DNA from: Stictocephala bisonia
Taxonomy: Eukaryota; Arthropoda; Insecta; Hemiptera; Membracidae
DNA length: 64,000 nucleotides
Assembly (NCBI GenBank): GCA_035578905.1
Contig: JAQJVL010000202.1
Location: 447,001-511,000, forward strand
Direction: 5' to 3'
In this document: piece by piece, positions 21,901-30,725 of the stretch
Position numbering within the stretch: the stretch's first letter is position 1
Layout: each line of letters starts with the position of its first letter
The notes under the pieces: model-generated
What the model saw: only the letters and a program-made list of their open reading frames with translations
What the model was told of the DNA's origin: nothing
Databases searched by the model: none
Program-made: the position numbers and the translations under genes

Positions 21901-22595
21901 CTGTTGAAAGCGCTAAAGAATGTATATATTTTGACAAACCAATTTACGTTGGGTTCTCTGTTTTAGAAATTAGTAAAACGTTAATGTATGATTTTCATTA
22001 TAAAATTGTTAAACCTAAATATGGTTCTAATGTAAAAGTAGTGTACATGGATACAGATGCTTTTTTCTATCAAATAGAAACAGATGATTTTTACAAAGAT
22101 TTAAAAAATGATACAGCTTTCTGTAATTATTTCGACTTGTCTGATTATCCCATAGATCACATGTGTTTTAGTTCTTTAAATAAAAAGGTATTGGGTAAAT
22201 TCAAAGACGAATGTAATGGAATTATGTTGTTAGAATTTATTGGACTAAGGCCTAAATTATATTGTTTAAGAACCATGCAACCTGTAAGTAAGGCAAATGA
22301 AAACACTAAAGAACCTACAGTTCAAAAGAAAGCAAAAGGTATAACAAAGGGAGTTGTCAATGAAGAAATTTCGTTTGACGACTATAAAAACTGTTTATTG
22401 AACGATCTAACAATCAGAAAGAAAATTAAAATGTTTAGGTCAAAGAAACACGTCATTGAAACGATAACGTGCAATAAAATTGCATTAAGTGGTAAAGACG
22501 ATAAGAGATATATCTGTGAAAATGGCGTAGACACATTGGCCTTTGGTCATTACAAATTAAATAGTAAATATGATGATGATGAGAGTACTGATTAG
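18954..22595 (+). CDS. Protein-primed family B DNA polymerase (DPOL_B_2 type), 1213 aa
   Basis: Replicative polymerase with 3'-5' proofreading, presumed to copy the linear element from its TIR ends using a protein primer. Motifs in order: KKRK nuclear-signal-like cluster near the N-terminus; a conserved NYCFKWALLCH segment common in this type; C2HC-like zinc motif (Cys332, Cys335, His351, Cys355); ExoI YADFE (Asp394, Glu396); an embedded endonuclease VII/HNH-like zinc motif with CEMC (494-497), DHCH (510-513) and CKHCN (523-527); ExoII SNYDSHF (Asp547); ExoIII YLKLD (Tyr689, Asp693); PolA YVDCNNLYG (Asp790); PolB KLLNNSMFGK (Lys933); PolC YMDTDAF (Asp1033, Asp1035). The usual DTDS serine is Ala1036. 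The frame is intact. The start follows a splice acceptor directly. The NNLYGWAMAQ block places it with Polinton, adintovirus and bidnavirus-like enzymes, not cellular polymerases. Confidence 0.95.
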   Translation: MYYHLPFKKRKLTIPEQMEVDEDDEDQTNFENDIEMANDVRRKKDRMNIIGQANNFVELENAFKGNLKTFYLKNTNRSAKDICMLLSLHKDEMELIINEQVKLFGAVKFNLLVECTYVKPNTNERQDRAFKTKNISVFVENSINSVLHSLFEKICKEESTYEGQGSGWSLLRVDGIMIRINRYRPLGGSTYIPLPPYILHKKAVINPINHDNYCFKWALLCHFVTGKDRGRINHRYHAVCNRLNFNGIDFPTPIKQIQKFERNNCDVSVNVYGLNETNDIYPLRVADNEKSIHIDLLLITNNQGVSHYCYISNFSRLFSSQMSKYGHKVSVCKRCLSRFWGKSKNRKLMEHKKICCLNKPVRALMPNEDKEDPKILKFTNTQNMFRLPIAIYADFECILKPVNEQVTKYTHVDNVHEPMSFCVYVVCSNTLPDFVKNVLPQCPYLYRGRHAAKHFMNYIVNLANIIGDCIRMHNIDMLPLTIEEQILVRTARNCEMCEKPFTSTVRPHRDHCHLTGRFRSVLCKHCNLRRQEQRNLPIFIHGTSNYDSHFIVKQLGFDHRRISVIPTSTEKYITFSKQTKSGMNIRFVDTYKIMSSSLATLVNNLSRDKFVNIKKFFSEIDFPLVTRKGVYPYEYTSSWDKLNETRLPPKESFRNSLLNCDISDEDYAHATNVWNHFSISTLGEYSDLYLKLDVLLLSDVFENFRDLCLESYQLDCAHYLTLPSFTFDAMLKYTKVELELLNDYNMYIFIESGIRGGITSCVKRHAVANNHYMGNAYNPNVSNSYLMYVDCNNLYGWAMAQPMPLNNFSWYTGNLNDFDVTAIPDDSEVGYFLEVDVDYPDSLHDEHNDLPFLPVSECPPKSKFKKLLTTLEAKQRYICHYVNLKQAIENGLVLTKIHRILQFNQSCWLKSYINLNTDKRQQAKNSFEKDFYKLLNNSMFGKTIENIRKRINLQLVSSQKRLDMLLNKPTFVDRIIYDESLCAVESAKECIYFDKPIYVGFSVLEISKTLMYDFHYKIVKPKYGSNVKVVYMDTDAFFYQIETDDFYKDLKNDTAFCNYFDLSDYPIDHMCFSSLNKKVLGKFKDECNGIMLLEFIGLRPKLYCLRTMQPVSKANENTKEPTVQKKAKGITKGVVNEEISFDDYKNCLLNDLTIRKKIKMFRSKKHVIETITCNKIALSGKDDKRYICENGVDTLAFGHYKLNSKYDDDESTD

Positions 22596-22757
22596 TTAAG
22601 TTACACAAGCTTTTATATTATTTTAAATTGTCTGTTGTAAAATATGTTAATGTATCGACTTATTGTTTGTTAAATGAAAGAGTATACTTGTATTGTGTCC
22701 ATATATTTTCATGTTTACAAAATCATAACTGATTGAACTCTAACGATAAATAATCTT

Positions 22758-22893
22758 TTGTACATATTTGTTTGTAAATAAATTGTATTATAGTACTTCT
22801 ATGCATTTTATGTTCTTGATTGATACTTTGTTGTACATACTTGTTTGTAAATAAATGTATTATTTACTCATTTTGTGTTCTTGATTGATACTA
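22758..22893 (+). terminator. Duplicated polyadenylation region after PolB
   Basis: Two AATAAA signals (22777-22782 and 22850-22855) lie in a 73-bp tandem duplication containing TTGTTTGTAAATAAA and GTTCTTGATTGATACT. This gives the plus-strand transcripts two near-identical 3' ends. Confidence 0.55.
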
Positions 22894-22943
22894 TCCTAAA
22901 TAAATAAATTAAGATTTTTTTTATAAAAATATATTTATTGATT

Positions 22944-24152
22944 TTAAATGATCTTTTTTACAATGCCAGACAATGGTGTATATTGGATTAATGCATCATG
23001 AATGATTAGACAATACGCCGTTGTATCCTTTGGTATATCGGCAGTTGTTTGAATCTCAATGCGAACATCCAATGATCCAGTCTTTAAAGTCTCAACTTGT
23101 TTTGAACAATCAATTACTATTAAAGGTGTCTTCTCTTGAAAAGTCATTTTATCCAAACAAGGTTGATCATCACCACCTATGTAATATGATGATTGAAATC
23201 TTGAATACATATCATATAAAATTGATTTATTTCCATTTAAATTATCATATGGATAGTACTTGCTGTTCAAGTACAGTTTTATATTATCCAAATTACAAAA
23301 ATCAAAATGCGAAGCATTCTTATTTGCTTTGTCTTTACGATCAGTTTGAAAACCAATTATTACATATCTTGGCTTCTCCATCATGGATGATGTTTTGACT
23401 GTCCAAGTTAGAAACTTTGTAATTGGTAATGATGGGTACTCATGTAACTGCCATCTTCTGAATGGTATAGATATGGGCTGATCTCTTTCAGTCAAACGTA
23501 GAAGAGATAATTTCACTTCATCATCAACTCGAACGTACGGCATTTTCCAAACAACTTTATTAAGTTGAATTTGAAAGTCAAATACAGATGTAGCTGGTTG
23601 AAGCACAACATTTTTATCATTAGATGAACGTAACAGGACTAGTTCTTGTTTTACATTCAGTAAAATATGATTATAATCCTCGGCAAAACCGAGTAGTAAT
23701 TTAAGTGGAACACAAAACGAAAATGATGTTCTATCAACCATCACACCCATGGTTTCGTTTTGCCAACATGCGTTCTGCATCCAGTACTTGTCTCCTGGTC
23801 TAGAGGTAAGTAAATTCTTTATTGTTGTAGAAATACCTACGTTTTTTACTCTATCAATTTCAGTTCCACACAGTTCGTATCTGATTTCATCGAACAGAAA
23901 TGCCATAGCATTACTAACTAATTGAGTTGTGGTGTCATCAGTTGGAGGTGTACCTGTCTTAACTAGTTTACCTTCCAAAAGCAAATAACTTTTACTAGGC
24001 AAAGTGTAAACATCTTGCTGATGAACAGGTATCCGTATCTCATCACTTGTTTTGTAAGAATTTGATGTATACGGATTATGAGAATGCCATTCAATATCAA
24101 TGATAGAACTATCGAAGCTAGGATTTGTTCCTATATCTAAAATATTATTCAT
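22944..24152 (-). CDS. Putative double-jelly-roll major capsid-like protein, 402 aa
   Basis: Likely structural protein of the virion form of the element. No enzymatic motif is present; the predicted pattern is beta-rich. Three segments fit the N-terminal jelly roll of PRD1/adenovirus-lineage capsid proteins: DEIRIPVHQQDVYTLPSKSY (37-56) leading to LLLEGKL; FDEIRYELCGTEIDR (87-101), matching the usual 'element of gG..ID' strand-turn; and FCVPLKLLLGFAEDYNHILL (146-165), followed by a KQELVLLRS strand. Length 402 is near the small end for double-jelly-roll proteins (PRD1-type about 395). It is transcribed toward PolB, with stop codons about 350 bases apart, and an AATAAA on its own strand at 22939-22934. 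Function rests on motif resemblance and context; a structure prediction would settle it. Confidence 0.6.
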   Translation of the reverse strand: MNNILDIGTNPSFDSSIIDIEWHSHNPYTSNSYKTSDEIRIPVHQQDVYTLPSKSYLLLEGKLVKTGTPPTDDTTTQLVSNAMAFLFDEIRYELCGTEIDRVKNVGISTTIKNLLTSRPGDKYWMQNACWQNETMGVMVDRTSFSFCVPLKLLLGFAEDYNHILLNVKQELVLLRSSNDKNVVLQPATSVFDFQIQLNKVVWKMPYVRVDDEVKLSLLRLTERDQPISIPFRRWQLHEYPSLPITKFLTWTVKTSSMMEKPRYVIIGFQTDRKDKANKNASHFDFCNLDNIKLYLNSKYYPYDNLNGNKSILYDMYSRFQSSYYIGGDDQPCLDKMTFQEKTPLIVIDCSKQVETLKTGSLDVRIEIQTTADIPKDTTAYCLIIHDALIQYTPLSGIVKKII

Positions 24153-24510
24153 CCTTACTACTCTTGAAAGAGGACCTCCTTAACTCATAATTTTACATAT
24201 CTGTAATGAAATTTATGTTGAATTTAACATCTATATTGTATTATTCCATTTTTATATTGTTTTTTCCCATTCTAAGTGAGCCAATGAGTTTAGTTTTTAT
24301 TTAATGATTAAATCAGTGTCAAGGTAAAACTTTTTATTGCGATAAACGTTTAATATATCTTATTTAAAACCAAAACATATAATAATACAGTTATCTTGAC
24401 CTTACTTAAATAAATTATTCATGATGAATCGGTCACAAGTTTTTTTTTTTTTAAATTATTTGAAAGTTCAATTTTTTCAATACGTGTTTGTGATATTTGT
24501 TGAAATTAAA
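24153..24510. other. Upstream region of the capsid-like gene
   Basis: AT-rich, no ORF. On the minus strand an ACAG|AT acceptor-like site lies near 24203, so the capsid message may also be spliced. No clear TATA box was identified. Confidence 0.3.
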
Positions 24511-24512
24511 AC

Positions 24513-24918
24513 GAATTTTTATATGAATTTTATATCTGTCTCACTACCACATATATTAAAATTAAACATTCTTACAAATATTTACCAATTGATTTAACTT
24601 TGGTTGTTGTTGAGATACATGTATGTACAGATGAAGTTTCCGCTCTTTGAAGATTTTTATTGAATTATATGAATTTTTATATCTGCCTCACTACCACATA
24701 TATTAAAAATAAACATTCTTACAAATATTTACCAATTGATTTAACTTTGGTTGTTGTTGTTGTTGTTGTTGTTGTTGTTGAGATACATGTATGTACAGAT
24801 GAAGTTTCCGCTCTTTGAAGATTTTTATTGAATTATATGAATTTTTATATCTGCCTCACTACCACATATATTAAAAATAAACATTCTTACAAATATTTAC
24901 CAATTGATTTAACTTTGG

Positions 24919-24956
<38 letters not shown>

Positions 24957-25200
24957 GAGATACATGTATGTACAGATGAAGTTTCCGCTCTTTGCAGATT
25001 TTTATTGAATTATATGAATTTTTATATCTGCCTCACTACCACATATATTAAAAATAAACATTCTTACAAATATTTACCAATTGATTTAACTTTGGTTGTT
25101 GTTGTTGTTGTTGTTGTTGTTGTTGAGATACATGTATGTACAGATGAAGTTTCCGCTCTTTGCAGATTTTTATTGAATTATATGACTTTTTATATCTGTC
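24513..25200. repeat. Tandem repeat, about 155-178 bp unit with expanding GTT microsatellite
   Basis: Four full units and a partial fifth (starts near 24513, 24668, 24838, 25016 and 25184) share TATCTGCCTCACTACCACAT, then CAATTGATTTAACTTTGG, a (GTT)n run of varying length, and GAGATACATGTATGTACAGA. The (GTT)n count accounts for unit length differences. A frame through it encodes poly-Val and is not a gene. Confidence 0.9.
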
Positions 25201-25519
25201 TTACCATTGTCTTACTACCACAAGTACACATGATGAAACATTGCATCAGCAAAATTGGACTTGGACAATTTCATACCATACAAATACATCAGTTGGTTTT
25301 AAAAACGACAGTATTTTTTATAGAGTTTTCAGTATTTAATAATTGACATTATTATACTTTATTCTTAAATAACATTTAAATATTGTCCGACTTATTACTT
25401 CAAAAATATCTGCAATACAACTTCTCCTTACGATTTTTAAATAATTAATTAAATATTACTATAACTTATCCCATAACAGAATTTAAATATTGTGTTACTT
25501 ATGTCATTACAAAAATATA
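25201..25519. other. Spacer between tandem repeat and right TIR
   Basis: AT-rich unique sequence with no gene-like frame. Confidence 0.4.
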
Positions 25520-26644
25520 GAATAGTATATTACCTTAGGATTTTTAAATACTAAATTAATTATTAAATAAAATATGCTTTTTATTTTCTATACATCTACT
25601 AAATATATGGAAAAAAACCACTTAAATATGGAATACGAACAACATGCAATGAAAAACAAAGTATCAGGCTAGCAGAAATTAGCAGCAGTCACATAATCAG
25701 TTCGCGAGGCAGTCGGACTATCTTACGGAGAGGTCGCCGGGTCGCGCTGATTCGATAGTGACACTTTGTATGCCGCAGGCGGCAACTGTAACATTGATAA
25801 CTCCTACCAGTCTTTGCTCTCCTAATACTCAAATGTATTAAAACATTAAAATTTAACTTAAATTAATACATATTAACAAATATACATTTATTATTGTAAT
25901 ACAAATAAATAAATATAAATGTGTTAGCTGTTTCAAAGATATTCTAACTGATTTATATATAAAAATTAATTGCATTTATTATAGTACAACGAAAATAGTG
26001 ATTTATTATGAACAATGTACTTCATATAGTATATATGTACACAGAAAAACCAGAATCCTTTTTAATCTGTTTAAATTTATCGCCATAACAATTATTATAT
26101 TATAACGTGACAAAGAATAAATATCGATACACTTTTTATAGTACACAGATTTATTATAGTATACTACGAATGAAAGCATAAGTTAGCTATACTTTATACA
26201 GTATACATTATATGTGAAGGAAAACAAAGTAAAATAATATTACTGTAACACCGAAAAACGCATTTGTATTTATTAAAAAAGAGAAAAAAATCATATATAT
26301 ATATATGTATTTTATATAGTATAATGCAAATAATCGTGTGAGTTAGCAACACTGTGAAAAAACAGTTGGTACATTTTATATAATATAAAGAAAAACCGAT
26401 TTTGTTTGAAAAAACTAATACTATATTAAATACGAATTATTAGAAAAATACATTTTATATAGTACTAATGCATCTGGCTCGGCGTAAGCGAAGCGAACCA
26501 CATCAGCTGGTACTAGCAGACGATAAACCAACAGATTTTTTTTTACATCTGGTTTAAATGGTCAGAACAAATTAATACTATATTAAATACAAATTATTGC
26601 GCCAATGGTCGAGTTCAGAGTTCTTACCAAGTTCTGTTCTCCTA

Positions 26645-26853
26645 ATACTTAACGACCAGTTTTAACGTATGTATTAACGCGTTTGTATTTAATATAGTAT
26701 AATTTAATAATCGTATATGTATTTATTATAGTTTTAACGTAAAAGGATAACGAATTTAAATTAATAATACTTAACGACCAGTTTTAACGTATGTATTAAC
26801 GCGTTTGTATTTAATATAGTATAATTTAATAATCGTATATGTATTTATTATAG
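26645..26853. repeat. Segmental tandem duplication inside right TIR (period 123 bp)
   Basis: The block starting AATACTTAACGACCAG and running through GTATTTAATATAGTATAATT is repeated almost unchanged 123 bases later. The left TIR carries a single equivalent near 15000-15130. Confidence 0.75.
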
Positions 26854-27187
26854 TATAATGTAATAAATCGTGTGTGTTGGCAGCACTGAGATATATATAT
26901 ATTTTTTTGCAATTAATCGTGCGAGTTGGTAACACTGCGAAAAACAGTTGGTACATTTTATATAGTATAAAGAAAAACAGACATTTTTTTTGCATCTTTC
27001 ATATGGCATCACATCAGCTGAGGAGCAGACGACAAACCAACAGACTTTTTTTTCACATCTGAACAAATTAATACTATATTAAATACGAATTAAAAATACA
27101 TTTCATATAGTATAACGTGGCTCGTCGAGCGAAGCGAACGAAGCCACACACGTTCTTCTGCCGCTACTTACGTTACCCTCTCGGGTG

Positions 27188-27258
27188 TGTCACTGTGCCT
27201 CAGTGGTATCGACTTCGTCTCACAAACGAAAGGTTCTCAGATCGATCCCGGCACCGAC
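27188..27258 (+). tRNA. tRNA-Val(CAC)-like sequence in right TIR, probably a pseudogene
   Basis: Mirror copy of 14600-14670. The anticodon loop is at 27219-27225 with anticodon CAC at 27221-27223, stem bases at 27214-27218 and 27226-27230. A and B box motifs are recognisable; the T arm is degenerate. Confidence 0.45.
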
Positions 27259-27314
27259 CACCGGCACTTTTTGCCAAAGCATTAAATAAATAAAATTAAT
27301 TTAATAAATACGCC

Positions 27315-27500
27315 GTGACGTCGTCAGATGAAAGAGCGCGAAAACGGCGTGACGTCACACAACACTGACCTAGGACAACACTGCGTGACGTCACACCAAA
27401 ACAACACTGACCTAGGACAACTGACCTTCAAGGTCACCACGTGGCTGATAACAGTAGTAAACTTGACCTCAAGGTCAACACGTGGTGATAAATTTGTAAA
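27315..27500. promoter_or_regulatory. Cluster of CRE, E-box and nuclear-receptor-like sites in right TIR
   Basis: Mirror of 14341-14535: TGACGTCA near 27315, 27349 and 27387, CACGTG near 27439 and 27479, and TGACCTTCAAGGTCA/TTGACCTCAAGGTCA palindromes. One CRE-containing block is duplicated here, giving more sites than on the left. Confidence 0.4.
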
Positions 27501-27579
27501 CAACAACAGTACAAAGGTCAAGGTTGCGCCAGAACCGGCATGGGGAGGGGTTGCGCCAGAATCGGTATACTACACTACT

Positions 27580-27585
27580 AGCGTG
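27580..27585. repeat. Right target-site duplication AGCGTG
   Basis: Second copy of the hexamer, directly after the right terminus CTACACTACT. Six base pairs is the size produced by Polinton/retroviral-type integrases. Confidence 0.9.
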
Positions 27586-27745
27586 GCTGTCCCTTGGAGG
27601 GGTGACAGTCTGAGCGATTCCGTCCTTGCACGCAGCCCGCCTACCCGGTCACTGATGGTGGTTCGGAAGTTACCCTTAAGCCGTTGGTTCCCAGGCTAAG
27701 TGTTAGAGAGGGCTTCTTAGCCCTAACTTAGTCTGGTAAAATAAT
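27586..27745 (+). repeat. 5S rRNA-derived SINE-like repeat, remainder and tail
   Basis: GTCCCTTGGAGGGGTGAC corresponds to the 5S C-box region (TTGGATGGGTGACC). A family-specific body and the tail TAAGTGTTAGAGAGGGCTTC...AGCCCTAA follow, ending in TGGTAAAATAA. The tail matches the 3' end of the LINE at 54770-54825. Confidence 0.65.
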
Positions 27746-27749
27746 ACGA

Positions 27750-28670
27750 TCGTTAATTTGTTTTTTATTTATTCATCTAGAATTTTTTATGAATACCATA
27801 ATGTTACATAGTAAAAGATAGGCTAATACGATTTCTTAACTATCCTTTCTCTTCGTTTTACTTCTCTTCACCTAACACTTTAAATTAAGTTTGAGCTAGT
27901 AACCTTGCTATCTTGTATTTATTACCTTTTCTATCACCTTGATCAGTGTAATACAAAAGATGATACAACCTACTCTTCATCACCATAAACTTCTTAATTA
28001 CTTAAATTGTTAGTTATTTAAATTTAAGATTGTTGCTTAAATTGTTCGTATGTATTGTCTTAAATTTTCTTAAGTATGAATATTTAAAATTTTAAGTTTA
28101 ATTTTTTTACATTTTCTCAATGATCTTAGAACAATGAAGCAAATTAATACGCTCCCTAGGTAAATTTTAGTTCTATAAATCAAAACAACCATATGGAACC
28201 AAACTCATATATTTGTATTTCCAAGAAAATCTTAACTTCATCTCAATCAGAAAAAATTTCACGCAACAAATGTGTTAGGATCAAGATATTCTTATTTTTT
28301 TGTTCATACTCAGAGGAATATGTTTCTCATCGGGGTACCTAGTAAGTTAATGTGACAGGGGAAGTTGGTGGGAAGTTCATTGACAGCGTCACTTGCTGGA
28401 ACAACAATAATTCCCATAGCTCCAATAGCTCAATGCCGAGAAATCAGTCATTTAAGTGTCAATATATAATATATTTTGGGAAGAAAAACAGTTTTTGTTT
28501 TTTAAACCCAAGTTAAGTACCTGTTATAAAATTGATTACGTTTTTATCTTTGATTTGAAACATATTACAATGACTATAGAAACAGACTGTCCAAGACAAT
28601 GCATTTGCTGTGGACGTGCGTCTGTGCTGCTATCTTTGGCGTGTCGCGAATAGACACTGAGAGATAGAGA
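27750..28670. other. AT-rich intergenic DNA
   Basis: No gene-like frame and no repeat match noticed. Confidence 0.35.
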
Positions 28671-28674
28671 GAGG

Positions 28675-28905
<231 letters not shown>

Positions 28906-29209
28906 ACTACCTTGGAAAACAAAACAAGAACTAATGTCATAGGACATGAAGCCCATCTTCACGGGTCCCATATGAGCGGACTGTCCTTTTATTTCTATTA
29001 ACAATAACGTCAAACGTATGTCTCTTTTTGCCAAAATCTAATCTATAAGTACTATACCACTCTACAATTATGGGTGAGTGGGTCAATACCACCGTACGTG
29101 TATGGGTGAGTGGGCCAATACCACCATACGTGTGTGTGGATGGGAGTGTCAAACCACTTAACGTGTTGAGAGGAGGGGGTCAGCTTCATTATTGTGGAAT
29201 AAACAGCAG

Positions 29210-29297
29210 CTAACGCGTTAGGGATGCCTCAGGGCTCTGTACTCGGTCCTATCCTTTTCCTACTGGGAATCCAGGAAATTCAACGACTAAACAAATA
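29210..29297 (+). pseudogene. Non-LTR retrotransposon reverse transcriptase scrap
   Basis: Frame reads GMPQGSVLGPILFLL, the RT motif preceding the YADD box of LINE enzymes, then hits a stop. No other domain is attached. Confidence 0.75.
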
Positions 29298-29424
29298 ATT
29301 ATAAATGTGTTACATTTCTACTTCATAAACAATACATAATTGTGATAGTAAAAATAAAATTATTACTACTTTCACTCTCCGTATATTTTTATGAGATTGA
29401 AAACATAAATGGTACTATAAGCGA

Positions 29425-29600
29425 AGACCACGTGCCGGGGCGGCTCAGGTGGTGTAGAAACTCTTCTTTTGTAAAAGTTTGGAACTCTTGTAAGCCTAAG
29501 GAGCCCATTATAATCCACCTTTTGATGTCACAAGTTAAAGCTCTCCACCCACATAGTTAAGGATTAATTAAATTAGTTTTCAAAATGAGGGTTAAATAAA
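29425..29600 (+). repeat. Dispersed repeat R5
   Basis: Theme CTTTTGTAAAAGTTTGGAAC with TTAATTAAATTAGTTTTC; also at 35597-35745 (-), 46830-46996 (+) and 61912-62050 (+). Confidence 0.7.
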
Positions 29601-30180
29601 TCGCTTCGAATAAGGTGGGTTTATTTATACATTTAATTTTGTAAAAACATGTTATGTAATCAATTTAATTAATTTTCTGTCATAGTTAGTTTACACTTAT
29701 GATGCCAATTGTAGAAATATGGGGTGCGAATTAAGGTGAAGAGTAGTATTTGTTACTAATGTTGACTTAACTATAAACATTCAGGGCAAGTAAGATTTAT
29801 GAAGATGATTAATGTCAACAAACTTGTCATTAAAAATAAAAAATAAATTAAATATTAAAAAGATTTAGGCGTATTTTGTCTGCACTGTTCCAGTTTGTAT
29901 TCATCAATTATTTGTGGTAATTAGCAAAAGTTCTCTTCATTTAAAAACTGTGTAATACCACTTTTTAAGCCAATAAAATGTATAAATAGAACCCTAAATA
30001 ACTAGTAAAATATAAAAAGCTTAATTCAACACACATTCACACGAAATGTTGAAAAATTAAGCACTTTTTTAATACACAGCATTATTTATTAGGATTTGTG
30101 ACCCCAATGCCATCAGCATCATCTAAAATAATGCTAAGCTAGGGATAAAAGCCTATGAATATAGCAGACTATTATAATAA
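29601..30180. other. AT-rich intergenic DNA
   Basis: No gene-like frame or recognised repeat. Confidence 0.3.
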
Positions 30181-30182
30181 GC

Positions 30183-30262
30183 CTGATCGGAAATCCACCA
30201 ATGTAGCTTATGAAACAATGTCCCTCCCCCGGTTTGCTATAAAAATGTTTAATCAACTAAAT
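30183..30262 (-). repeat. Dispersed repeat R3, diverged fragment
   Basis: CTGATCGGAAATCCACCAAT and AATGTCCCTCCCCCGGTTTG match the minus strand of R3. Confidence 0.55.
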
Positions 30263-30519
30263 TAAAATTTTTGATTAAAGTTAAACCGTCTTGAACAACC
30301 AAAAATAATTTTTGTTCTTCTTTTCATTTTAAAAGAATCCTTATAGATGATAAAGTCGTTTCAAATAAATGAGTCACTATAATGCATCTATCTACGTGTA
30401 TTAATGTGTTAAAGGGTTAGTTTACAGTAAAGTTGAACAATACTGTTTTAAATATGTTATTATGTTGTCTCAAAAAATCAGAAATTGGTTAAAAAAGTGT
30501 TATTGGTAAATTGGGAGTG

Positions 30520-30725
30520 CTAGTAGTCGAACGGTCTAAGACGACAGGACTTTGTGTTTAAGTTAGAGATAGTACATGTTCAATTCCTGGCCTTGACAGT
30601 TATCTTTTAACAGCTCTATTCACCTTTTACTGTACTGGTTCTCCCCTTATTCTGTTTGATAAGTACAGATCGGTAATCTATGAGAATGGGTAGAATAAGG
30701 TTTACAGAAAGGATCCGTCCTTAAT
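30520..30725 (+). repeat. tRNA-derived SINE, copy 1
   Basis: tRNA-like head with A box (GTCGAACGGTCTAAGACG) and B box (GTTCAATTCC), followed by a body containing TTCACCTTTTACTGTACTGG. Head and body recur at 39140-39352 and 58445-58645. Confidence 0.7.

Larger units (their letters stand above)
14283..27579. mobile_element. Polinton/Maverick-like (endogenous adintovirus-like) element, 13.3 kb
   Basis: Seen: inverted termini start AGTAGTGTAGTATACC at 14283 and end with the reverse complement at 27579. AGCGTG directly flanks both ends, and joining the flanks restores the uninterrupted repeat seen at 1140-1200 and 45720-45780. Between the TIRs lie four intact ORFs: dUTPase, orphan acidic protein, protein-primed PolB and a capsid-like protein. 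Known: 6-bp duplications, 5'-AG termini, long TIRs, protein-primed PolB and a double-jelly-roll capsid protein together mark Polintons and related adintoviruses. Odd: no integrase, FtsK/HerA-type ATPase, cysteine protease or penton protein is recognisable, so it may be non-autonomous for integration or a reduced lineage. Intact frames and an exact duplication suggest recent insertion. A bidnavirus-like or other PolB-bearing virus relative is an alternative family label. Confidence 0.85.
25520..27579 (-). repeat. Right terminal inverted repeat (about 2.1 kb, expanded)
   Basis: Inverted partner of 14283-15394 but nearly twice as long. The extra length lies mainly between about 25830 and 26870, where blocks rich in the TATACTATATTAAAT motif and a 123-bp duplication (26645-26732 versus 26768-26853) have accumulated. 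Short reading frames here are unrelated to any family I recognise and are interrupted by the motif repeats. Confidence 0.85.

Noticed and set aside
23021..23398. 125-codon plus-strand frame
   Set aside because: Antisense shadow of the capsid-like gene.
24828..25346. 172-codon frame with poly-Val runs
   Set aside because: Product of the GTT-containing tandem repeat.
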